This document shows, piece after piece, positions 47,375 to 59,000 of a stretch of DNA of 64,000 nt; the stretch's first letter is position 1, and each line of letters starts with the position of its first letter. Source of the DNA: Amphiduros pacificus. Its lineage: Eukaryota; Annelida; Polychaeta; Phyllodocida; Hesionidae. Both the position numbers and the translations under genes were made by a program. Below the pieces are notes generated by a model, which had not been told where the DNA came from, did no database searches, and saw only the letters and a list, made by a program, of their open reading frames with translations. The stretch is taken from the NCBI GenBank assembly GCA_949316495.1, contig OX439003.1:48991725-49055724 (forward strand). The letters are read 5' to 3'.

Positions 47375-47736
47375 ACTGTCTTGTCATTGCGAGCAAGGTA
47401 AACCCAGTTGCATGAGGCTATCAAACAGGGCATTATATCGTCAATAATTGGAGTAGAAAGATGATTTAACCTGGCGTGAGCAGGTTTTACAAAGTTTTGA
47501 AAGGTAAATTGTGTGAAAATCGGGAGTAAAAAACATGAAAATGTCCGGATCTGGCTGCCGGTTACTATTTACAAATGACCACAGTTTTGGCAATAATTAG
47601 AGTACAAAGATGATTTAACCTGGAGTGAGTTCCTCTTGACGTTGCGAGCAAGGTAAACCCAGTTGCTTGAGGCTACGAGATGCACACTTCTTTCCATTGA
47701 ATACAAATGATCACAGTTTCGTCAATAATTGGTGTA
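47375..47736. repeat. diverged direct repeats around TTTAACCTGGAGTGAG
   Basis: Copies of TCAATAATTGGAGTA, GATGATTTAACCTGG and CATTGCGAGCAAGGTAAACC recur at about 47395-47480, 47595-47670 and (interrupted) 47722-48700. A 90-bp solo copy of the right end of the neighbouring TIR element lies at 47476-47568. Confidence 0.7.
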
Positions 47737-48648
47737 CAGTGACCGGCAACTGTCCGAAACCGGCAGATTAAACTCGGACATTTTTAACACAGTCAAATAT
47801 CTAGCATACCTTGCTGTGCTAATTGCAATTGAGCTGAATGTTGTCTCTCACACATCGTCTTGTAATTCCACTGACTTTCAAAACGTTAAAAGTGTTTATA
47901 CCTCAGTGATGAGCGTATTGATGCGATTTCGAATGAATACGAGCATGCCGATTATTTGTAACGTATTGATTAGTTGGAACTATTTTGCATCGGCCATCTT
48001 TAGACTGGTCCCCCATCGAGTGTCAAGAACATCGTGTATATACACAGATGGCGGCAACCAGTCTATGGCTGTACGCGCCATTTTCGGGTCACGTGACGGG
48101 GTCAAATGAGGTGCGCTTTGTTTACAAATGTTTTTAACGATAAATATCTTGTTTCATGTATCATTTTTTTTAAAATACAGTAGTTGTCTGAGGTATAAAA
48201 ACAAAACATGCCTCGTCGGGTCAGCTGTGTGAGCGGATTCAGTTCGTTGGTGATGGCGGACGGATACCCTTCGCCTTCGGCTCAGGGTATCCTTCCACAA
48301 TCACCAACTCACTGAATCCGCTCACCCAGCTTCCCCGACTCGGTATGTTTTGTTATATTATTTGTTTTCACGGCACGAATGATCGCATCACTGTCAAATG
48401 ACGTCAGAAGTGGTGACGTAGCCAACTTCTCCGTATAAGTCAATGGAAACTCGGACAATCTGCAGGTTTTCTGAATATGTGAATTTCCTGATAATTCTGT
48501 TAATATTGAAAGGATATAAATTTTATTTCACATGCCTATAAAGTAGACGATCTTCTATCGACGTGAGCAGTTTTTACAAGATTTTGAAGGGTTTTGTGAA
48601 AATCAGGAGTGAAAACATGAAAAGGACGGATTTGGCTGCCGGTCACTG
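47737..48648. mobile_element. 912-bp TIR element inserted at TA
   Basis: The left end CAGTGACCGGCAACTGTCCG and the reversed right end CAGTGACCGGCAGCCAAATC form short terminal inverted repeats. TA flanks both sides (47735-47736, 48649-48650). Removing the element rejoins AATTGGTGTA with AAAAGATTATTTAACC, matching uninterrupted paralogues at 47440 and 47590. No transposase frame is evident. A fragment (CTCGGACATTTTAACACAGT) recurs at 56130-56170. Confidence 0.8.
48204..48350. repeat. 147-bp imperfect palindrome
   Basis: The 50-base arms 48204-48253 and 48301-48350 are reverse complements with a few mismatches. Inside, GGATACCCT (48262-48270) pairs with AGGGTATCC (48284-48292) around CGCCTTCGG-containing sequence. 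The palindrome lies inside the TIR element and is GC-rich relative to its surroundings. Confidence 0.85.
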
Positions 48649-48704
48649 TAAAAAGATTATTTAACCTGGAGTGAAGTCCTCTTGACATTGCAAGTAAAAT
48701 AAAA

Positions 48705-48850
48705 AATGATGACGTCATACAGGAAAGTGTCATCATAGTGACGTCAGACGGGAAAGTGTTGTCATGGTGACATCAGACATGGAAGTGTCAACATAGTGAC
48801 GTCATGGTGACATCAGACATGGAAGTGTCAACATAGTGACGTCATGGTAA
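48705..48850. repeat. short tandem repeats carrying TGACGTCA motifs
   Basis: TGACGTCA, the CREB/ATF palindrome, occurs four times in about 135 bp, within repeated GACATCAGACATGGAAGTGT and CAACATAGTGACGTCATGG blocks. Another TGACGTCA is near 48402. It lies about 1.1 kb upstream of the tetraspanin start codon; a regulatory role is only possible. Confidence 0.6.
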
Positions 48851-49114
48851 CATCATAAATTATGCTAGAATTCTGGTGTTACCTTTATGTAAGCTCCTCC
48901 CTCTGTTCTGCTTGAAATACCAGTTTTTGGTTATTTTGACTAATAATAAAAGGAATGTATGCTATGTCCCTTCCGCCTTTCTTAATATCTCAACTTCTTT
49001 CAAATGAGCCCAAGATCAAGCTGATCGGTGCAGCGGATGCTGCGTATGAGTTAATTAATGACTCTATCATTCCTATTCATATTATTGATAATTATTATTA
49101 TTATTATTATTAAG

Positions 49115-49410
49115 CTATAAACACATTTCTTGATAAAAGATGTATTCATTTATTGCATTTATTCTGTAATCAAATCTTCCTCAGCAAATAACACCTCTTA
49201 GAGTTAAGTTCTCTTTACATCTGTAATGTATTGTTTCATTCCTTGTTAAATATTATCTGAGAGTTAAAGCATTTTTTTCACCACCTTTGATATCAGTTTA
49301 TGTCATTGATAAAAGGTTTTATCTGCGAGGCACGCAGTAAAGAAAAGCAATTAAAAACAGTATGTATAGCTTAATGAGAAATCAGCCTGTAGCTTGTTAT
49401 TACATGAAGT
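49115..49410. repeat. local duplication, copy 2
   Basis: Partner of 45670-45930. It shares GAGTTAAGTTCTCTTTAC-like, TATCAGTTTATGTCATTGAT and GCCTGTAGCTTGTTA blocks and has a few dozen extra bases. Confidence 0.75.
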
Positions 49411-49938
49411 GTGATCATCACCATCACAAGGAGCTCCGAGATCAGGCCTGCTGCCATGGCGAAGGCTTGTGTTGCCATGGTAACGTATTGCAGGTGAATG
49501 CCAGTCACCTGGGGTGACTGAGATGTTCACGGTATACAGGTGACAGTCTGGTTGCTGCTGCTGCTGGAGCTGAGGTCTGATACTGCGTAATCTGTAAACA
49601 TGTCCATCACAAGTCGGTATCATCTTAACATTGCAAAAACCTATGGCTTCATATCGTGTCAAACACCTCACAAGGAACTGTAAATATATACCTAAATCAT
49701 ACATTGTTTTACTGATGGATATACATTGAAATGTAAAAAGGATTTATATTTGTTTGAGGTCAGCCGGTACAGACTGAAAGAGTTCTCATATGAGAGGTCG
49801 CAAAGGTCATAAAGGATAGGAATCTTATATAAATCTTATACATCTGACATATATCTGAGTAGAGAGTGATAGTGTATACACCTGTAAACAAGGCGACAGT
49901 CTTTATTGTGGAAAAAGTATCTATTGACAAAATATAAA

Positions 49939-50004
49939 ATGGCAGAGGGATTCGGAGCCAACTGTGCCAAAATTGTACTGTTTGTCTTCAATTTTATTTT
50001 TTGG
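49939..50004 (+). CDS. tetraspanin exon 1
   Basis: ATG at 49939 and donor TTTTGG|GTAAGT at 50004/50005. It encodes the short cytosolic N terminus MAEGFGANCAK and half of TM1. Confidence 0.93.
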
Positions 50005-53000
50005 GTAAGTTTTGATTGCTTGTTTTCCAATGCCTTTCTTGTGGATTTAATAATATCTCTTTTAACAAAATGTATATTGATTTTGCAAGTGCTGCCTGTT
50101 ATCAAATTCCTTGGGGGGGGGGGGGGGTCCGTATGTGAAAAGGAATTTCTGGGTTTTAATGATTTACTTTGCAACAATTGGCATTTAAGTAACTGATTAG
50201 AGAAAATATTTGACAATATTTTCTTCAGGTTAATGGTTTTGAGGAGAGAGAGACGGATATCCTTTCCATACTGTCAATATACATAAAATGAGTTTAGTTT
50301 AAGAATGCAAGCGAACTATGTCACATGCATTCTATATGGTGTGTTGGTCCAGGGAACTATGTCACATGTATTCTATATGGTCTGTTGGTCCGGGGAACTA
50401 TGTCACATGTATTCTATATGGTCTGTTGGTCCGGGGAACTATGTCACATGTATTCTATAAGGTGTGTTGGTCCAGGGAACTATGTCACATGTATTCTATA
50501 TGGTCTGTTGGTCCAGGGAACTATGTCACATGCATTCTATAAGATGTGTTGGTCCAGGGAACTATGTCACCTGTATTCTTTATGGTCTGTTGGTCCAGGG
50601 AACTATGTCACATGCATTCTATATGGTCTGTTGGTCCAGGGAACTATGTCACATGCATTCTATAAGGTGTGTTGGTCCGGGGAACTATATCACATGCATT
50701 CTATAAGGTGTGTTGGTCCAGGGAACTATGTCACATGCATTCTATAAGGTGTGTTGGTCCGGGGAACTATGTCACATGCATTCTATAAGGTGTGTTGGTC
50801 CGGGGAACTATGTCACATGCATTCTATAAGGTGTGTTGGTCCGGGGAACTATGTCACATGCATTCTATAAGGTGTGTTGGTCCGGGGAACTATGTCACAT
50901 GCATTCTATAAGGTGTGTTGGTCCGGGGAACTATGTTACATGTATTCTATAAGGTGTGTTGGTCCGTGGAACTATGTCACATGCATTCTATAAGGTGTGT
51001 TGGTCCAGGAAACTATGTCATATGCATTCTTTAAGGTGTGTTGGTCCGGGGAACTATGTCACATGCATTCTATAAGGTGTGTTGGTCCAGGGAACTATGT
51101 CACATGCATTCTATAAGGTGTGTTGGTCCGGGGAACTATGTCACATGCATGCTATAAGGTGTGTTGGTCCAGGGAACTATGTCACATGCATTCTATAAGG
51201 TGTGTTGGTCCGGGGAACTATGTCACATGCATGCTATAAGGTGTGTTGGTCCAGGGAACTATGTCACATGCATTCTATAAGGTGTGTTGGTCCAGGGAAC
51301 TATATCACATGCATTCTATAAGGTGTGTTGGTCCGGGGAACTATGTCACATGCATTCTATAAGGTGTGTTGGTCCGGGGAACTATGTCACATGCATTCTA
51401 TAAGGTGTGTTGGTCCAGGGAACTATATCACATGCATTCTATAAGGTGTGTTGGTCCGGGGAACTATGTCACATGCATTCTATAACGTGTGTTGGTCCGG
51501 GGAACTATATCACATGCATTCTATAAGGTGTGTTGGTCCAGGGAACTATGTCACATGCATTCTATAAGGTGTGTTGGTCTGGGGAACTATGTCACATGCA
51601 TTCTATAAGATGTGTTTGGTTAAGGAAGATAATGGCACTAGGTTACTACATCCCATAACGCACCATTGGTGTGGGGCTCAGAGCGCTACATTCTATGAAA
51701 CACTATTGGTTTGGAGTTACACCATGTTACATACATTCAATAAGGGTTGCAGGGCCCTGTGATACATACATATTCAAAATATTATGTACGATTTAGGTGC
51801 TGCCCGTTATCAAATTCCTTGGGGGGATCCGTATGTGCAAAGGAATTTCTGGGTTTTAATGATTTACTTTGCAGCAATTGGCATTTAAGTAACTGATTAG
51901 AGAAAATATTTGACAATATTTTCTTCAGGTTAATGGTCTTGAGGAGAGAGAGACGGATATCCTTTCCATACTGTCAATATACATAAAATGAGTTACATGC
52001 ATTCTATAAGACATACATATTCAAAGTATTATGTACGATTTAGGTGCATATTTTGTAAAGCTTGTTAGGGTTAGATATCAAATATATTTAGATATCAAAT
52101 ATATTTGGGATAAAGATCGGGTTCAAGTTTAGGTGCCCATGATAGCTGAGGCTGGTATATATCAGTATGATTCATATGCATTTGAGAAAGGCGAGATGTG
52201 TTATGATCGGCACGTACAATTCAGATGCCTATGGTATAGGCTGTCAGAAAGCACGTACACATCAAACGTCTTTGATGTGGACTGGAGGACGTTCCCTTTT
52301 GTACAGGTAGAAGAAAATCTAGTAGCATGTAAGATATCGGATTTAGGTTTTTGGTGCCAATACTTTCCACATATAGAACCAAGATAGAATCATCACAAAA
52401 TCACAGATCGAAATCTCTTTGATGTTTAATTCAAAGCACCTATCAAATGCGATTGGTTTTCTATGGAATCAAAGTGAGTTATAGATTTTTGCTGATAGGT
52501 ACTCCTGATTATCCATTAAATCTGCAATGAATGGATAGAAATAATGTACAAAATGTATAAGCCTTGACTTGGGGGAACAAAACAGATTCTTTTCATTTTG
52601 CGTACCTGTTCCATAAAATGATGACTTTCGCCCTCATCTTTTTTCAAATGATTAATGTGGCATATATTATGATATATATTGTAGATACCATGGAAGGTAT
52701 ATATATCAAATTGTGGTGTATTTAGGTATTAAAATCTATCCTACTTGAAGTTAAGGTTGCCTTGAGGAGTATTTGTAAAACACAAATGATAACCTTAGCA
52801 TAGAAATTGCACCAGATTTACAACGCAGCCAATAATTTACATTTGATTACTGCATCATTTAGATTAGTGATAGGAATATTACTTTAGGATATCGCTTTCG
52901 CCGATTGCACTGCATAAACCCGCTAACCAGCTGCATGATCTAATCAATATTTTCCTGTAACAATATTAAGAAAAAATAAATAAAATGTAGCCCAGAACCA

Positions 53001-56000
53001 TATTTAGTGTAATTATTTAACAGAAAAGTTCTTCATATGATCTTCTCGGGTCAGCACAATCAAATCGAGAGCTAGGTCACAAATTGATCCACCTCAGTAC
53101 AAATCATATTACCTTTAAAGGTTAATATCTGTATAGTTTTAAAGGTGCATATCTTTATATTTCAAATAGTAAAAATATGAATATTGCTTTACAGATACAG
53201 ACAAAAGGTCATGTCCTAACAGCAAAAATAATTAGACCTGAAATGAATCTAAAATGTAAATCAAATGAAATAAATTAGGTCATGTAATAGTAATATACTT
53301 TAAAATAAAATTACAATTATCATGATATAATTTCCTAAAAATTTATTTTTTGATAAGTTATTACTTGTTCGTGAAATGTGGTATATCTGATGCTGAAATA
53401 GATCATGAACCGATGTTGAGTGTCCATTGATTTTTCAATTCAATTTATTCAATTTTAACATCACTCACTTCAGTTGTCCGGGACCGCTATGCTTGGCCTT
53501 GGCATCTGGCTCGTTGTGGACAAATCTGTGCTAACATACATTGAGGTAAATCTCTGCTTACATTCATTAAGGTAAATCTGTACTAACATACATTAAAGTA
53601 CAAAATCTAATGGAAGAAATTTCATTGTGGCCAACAAGTATTTAGTGACTGAATTGGAAATTAAAAAAGAAACATTATTCCTTCATTGATACAAACCTGT
53701 GGTAATTTTGTATGTTAACGTTTATATGATTCTAAAGACTATATATTATCTTGTTAGTATCATCGTTTTATTTTACTTCCACCAGGTGGTGACATTTGCA
53801 CAGGATGATCCTATTCTCCACCAGGGGTCGTGGGTGGTGCTAGGAACTGGGGCATTTATCTTTGTAGTGGGATTCTGTGGTTGTTGTGGAGCAGTGAGAG
53901 AAAGCAGATGCCTACTTGCCGTGGTAAGTGATTTGTTAATAATTCCCAACATATCTAAATGTGAAATATGCATAACAGTAGCATAAAAGATAGAAGCGAT
54001 TTTGAAGCATTTTAGTTTTTGAATGTAGATATTCACCTCCCATTGGCATACAAGGCCAAATCAATAAATAAGTTAATAAGTCAAGCAATTTGTATAATAT
54101 CTAGTCATATCAGGTTGTATCCACAGACGTTGCAACAAATATTAATACATTTCCATTAAGACAGTGTAAGATAATTTATCAAATATTAAATAATATCAGT
54201 GGTCTATTTTGATATACCGTCTGGCCTGTATTTAGTTTATAAGGTTCTTCCTAATTAAAACACAATCTGGAAGAACATTTATAGGACTATATAGAAGACA
54301 AAACTTGATATTATTTTGTTCCAAAGCTATTTTAAATACAGTTATATTTGAGTTCTACATTCATTAACATGCTGACAGATCAAATTGACGATAGATATAA
54401 ATTCTGATAGGATAAGAATTGAAATAGATCCCCCATGAGGTGTAAACATCAGCCTAGATATCTGGATTCCTTATTTACCCCTTTTTTCTTAAGTCCAGAT
54501 ATCTAGGTTCCTTGTATATCGCTTTTGTTCTTAAGTCCAGATACCTAGGTTCCTTGTATATCGCTTTTGTTCTTAAGTCCAGATATCTAGGTTCCTTGTA
54601 TATCGCTTTTGTTCTTAAGTCCAGATATCTAGGTTCCTTATATATCGCTTTTGTTCTTAAGTCCAGATATCTAGGTTCCTTGTATATCGCTTTTGTTCTT
54701 AAGTCCAGATATCTAGGTTCCTTGTATATCGCTTTTGTTCTTAAGTCCAGATATCTAGGTTCCTTGTATATCGCTTTTGTTCTTAAGTCCAGATACCTAG
54801 GTTCCTTGTATATCGCTTTTGTTCTTAAGTCTAGATGTCTAGTTTCTTGTATACATCTTTTTCCTAAGAGCCCAGATATCTAGTTTCTTAGATATATCTT
54901 TTTCCTATAAGTCACTATGTTTCACTCCTATTTTAGTACTGTGTGCTCTTGTTGCTGGTGATAGCAGCTGAGATAGCAGCTGGTGCAATTATTGGCCTCT
55001 TCAAAAAAAGGGTAAGCAACCTAAGACCGGCAAACTCAATCGCTTTGATGTGTTTTAATCTGATATATTTCTAAAATAAACAGCACATTCTTGCAATCCA
55101 GGTTGCACACTTACTCTTCATAAATAAAATAAGAAATTTACCATAATTTACCATGACTTTTATATAAGATAAAATGTTCTATTAAAAAACAACTACATGT
55201 AAGTCAGATATGTATAAAGTCAAAAGGATTTTGGTTAAGGGCCAAATTGTTGCTCTCTGATCGTTAAGAACTTAAATTTTCAAACAGATGCACAACAGGT
55301 GATGCTCTTTAAAAACAAACAAACAAAATAAATTACTGCCATAGATAATCGCAACAAATCATATAGTTGTTTGGCTCTAATTTAACGTGTTGTGAAACCT
55401 TGGCAATGTCAGGCTATCTTTAGCTTTCCATTTATGTGGTTGTTGTCTTTTAAGAAGCGTATATAAACACATGTCATGAGATGAACTTTATTTCAGGTAG
55501 AAGACTTCCTTGTTGGTAATCTTCAAGATCAGATGCAGAAGCACTATGCCACAAACAACACAGTGGGGTTAACCTGGGATATCATGCAGATTGATGTGAG
55601 CTGAAAAGAACACTTATATCACTTGTTATTCTATGATCACTGTGTATTCTGTGCTGTGATTGGTCAATTCCTGGTCACATGAGCTTCTCTAAATTGTTTT
55701 ATTGACCAGATGCATTATATTGCACGTCAATATACTTTCCACTGCACTGATGGGGAATTCCATGGCGGGAAATGTTGGGGAAGCCCTATAATGACGTCAC
55801 CAGCTTGCTCTGAGTGACCTGCAGACTGGGAAGCAGACGACAGCAATCACAACAATGTCCAGGTTTGCCACACTAAATAATTAGAATTAAACCAACAATC
55901 GTGCAATATAACTTTCCGAAGGTCCATAAAAAGTCATATTGCACTCCACCCAGGTCCATATTTGTATAATATACATCATGCAAATTAAACTTATTTCCTG

Positions 56001-59000
56001 TATAGCATCATAAAATATGTGTGGATATAAAATATATGCCAAATAGTTGCCAAGTAGATCTTTCATAATCAGTCATTAATGAAGAATAATAAAGATTGAG
56101 TTATAGACATCACAGTATAAGGTATTTGAAGCTCGGACATTTTAACACAGTCAAACATCGAGTATACCTTTCTTTTGTGCATAAAGTTATTAATTTTCAT
56201 ATTTTTTACGTTTGCAAAAATATATTTCAATTCTATGTTTATTTAAGCAGTTGAGGTGTCCGCCAGTCTGTTACACTGACAGCATCACCCCAAAGTCAGG
56301 GTATCATTTTAACTTTGCATCATCCCTAAATCAGGATATCAAAATTTAAGTCAGTCCTAAATCAGGGTACCAATGGAGAATATTTCCCTAAACCAGGTTC
56401 TGGGTTTTTCACATCAGCGAGAATGAGTGTCATAGCGCTTGTAACGGGTTTAGCAGTGGGAGGAGCGGACGTCCAGAAAGCACCCTGCAGAGCACTTTCA
56501 GTGACATTTAATATCACACTGTCCACCAGAGGCACACGCAAACTATTACCTCTGGCCAACCCAGATTAGTATTCATCCGGTCCTACTTTTACTGGCCATG
56601 TGCTCAAGAACTGTCAGTGTGTTGTAAATGTGATTGACATGTGAACATCTCTTAATATCAAATATGAAGTTGCCTTGAGATGTATTAAAATTCATTTGTT
56701 CATATTTGAAACTTTTTTGTTGGTTAGATTAACCAAAAGTATAGAAGATTAAAAGAATTCAAATTGTAAACAAAGCGGCCATCTTTGTTGGGTTTCCGCC
56801 TTATCACTACCCCAGGAAATGGCTCCTCTGGTTGAGAAAGTAGTTCCAAGTTTTATTTCTCTTTATGGTTGTTTCTATATGCACAAAATTTTGTAATAAG
56901 GGTGAAATATATCATAATATACCAATCTGAGTACAATTCAAGATAAAAAATAAGTAAGACGGACAGTTACATGAAAATTGGTGGATGTGGTGAGCCAGCA
57001 CCAAAAGGCACCTTGTACAGAGGTGATAGGTTCACCATGTCGCCCTCTGGTGGAGTTTGATTTAATATTGGCCGATTTCTACTTCCATTCACCAAATCAA
57101 CCACACAGGATGCCATTTTTTTTAAATTGTCAAAAAAAATTAAATAGTATTTAAAGGAAATGGGCATGAAATTATCCAAATAGTAGAAGGGGTCATCGGC
57201 CATTTTAATGATTGGCCACTTTTAGTGATGTGTTTCATAGACATATTCATAAAAGGATTTCACTAACCTCCTCATATTGTTCAGAAAAATCAAATACATG
57301 AATTTTTTTAGAGCTACATCAGCTACTAAATGTTATAACCCAATTGACTCTACATTCAATATATTTTTTATTATATTTTTTTCAATAATTTCTATTCATG
57401 ACTAATTTTCTCTTTTTTAGGTATTATTATGATAAGAGCAACTTATTGCTGATTATTTTCAGAAATTAGATTAATATTTAATTTATCTAATACCTCAAAA
57501 ATAAATGTGAGGTCAAATTAAAGTCCGTCAATTTATCACTTTTGTAACCCTTCCGATTTAAGCTATTTTTAATCATTTTAGCTTCATAATAAATCTTGAA
57601 ATTGACGGACTTTTTTTCAATTTCTTTTTAGTACTAATGTGTTTTTCTGTGCAGTATTCTAAATATTTTCATAAACTAACCCCCAATAAGCTGGCATTTT
57701 TATATTATTTTAAAAAAACTTAGTATTATAGTATTTTCCTCTGTTGTCCCTTATAGATTGACCACAAAACTATAAATTGCTCTCAAATTGTTAATTATGA
57801 ACAGATTTTGATGAATAAGGACTCTACGAGCTCGTATTTGAAAGATGTAGATGATAGGATAATAAAACATGTAGATAATTTCGTGGAAATAGGCTTTCTA
57901 TTTTCAAGGTCATTGAAAGGTCACTTCAAGGTCACTGGTAATATTTGATCAAAATAGCCTAAGAAGGTAGACATTCGATCACATATCATTTGTAGATGTA
58001 TTCTGAGTAGTAAAAAAGTTATATCCCTATGTCTGCCATTTCTAGTGATGATTCTAACCCAGCCTCTGCAGGTTAAAATTATGAAAGTGTGCTGCTGTTC
58101 TTTTAGCCATGTGACCCATGTAACATCTGCCATCTAAGAATAGACGTGTATTTTTCTCAGTTGTGCAGTGTGTGAGCAACATTCTGCTACCTCACAGAAG
58201 AAAATCACATTGTATTGTCAAAGGAAACAATCATAAATAACACCAATGTCAAGGGAATACGCAATGAAATGGTCCTTGTCGGTCCTTGCTAGACACTAAT
58301 AAATAGACAGTAAACCACCGTATGCCATGCCCGGAATTCCGGTCACACGTCACTGGAAATATGTGGTTGTTGTTTAGGGTTTCCCTGTTCTATATTTATG
58401 TCAATCAATCAGAGCAATCCCCTTATTGTGACATTATTTGCCTGCTGCACAAACCCATTGCAACGAGAGGTCCTTGATAGGCCTAATATAGATTTGGACT
58501 AGCACAGGCTAAGTCCTTGTCGGAAGTAGCCATGTCTACAGAACTAGGATGCATTGTAGATGACTATAGTGCCACCTGGTGCATTATAAATCTTGAATCT
58601 CGAGCAGCCAGAATTGACACACACATACAGAAACATGACTTACAAATGAAAAATATTCTTGAATCATAAAAATCGAATATATTAATATTAATGTATATAT
58701 TAATGTGCATACATGCATGCAAAATATATAGTTTAGACAATTTCGTTGTGATAATTTCATTGTGATTATTGCAAAAAACTCAAAAATATGAATGTGTGAA
58801 AAACATTATTTTTAAAAGAATTTTTTCTTGTTATTGTTGTAGTTGCAATGCTGTGGAGTGAGGCAAGCGGACGAATGGGAGCAAAGCAAATGGTTCTCCT
58901 CGCAGGAAGCAAGGGTGAGACTGAATCATAACATTGTTATGCATTGCGAGAACAAATTGATATTTTTCAAAACCAATCTTGTTAAGGCGACAAATTGTTG

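Noticed and set aside
50318-50747. Cysteine-rich frames (CWSRELCHMYSIWSVGPGN)
   Set aside because: 41-bp minisatellite translation within tetraspanin intron 1.
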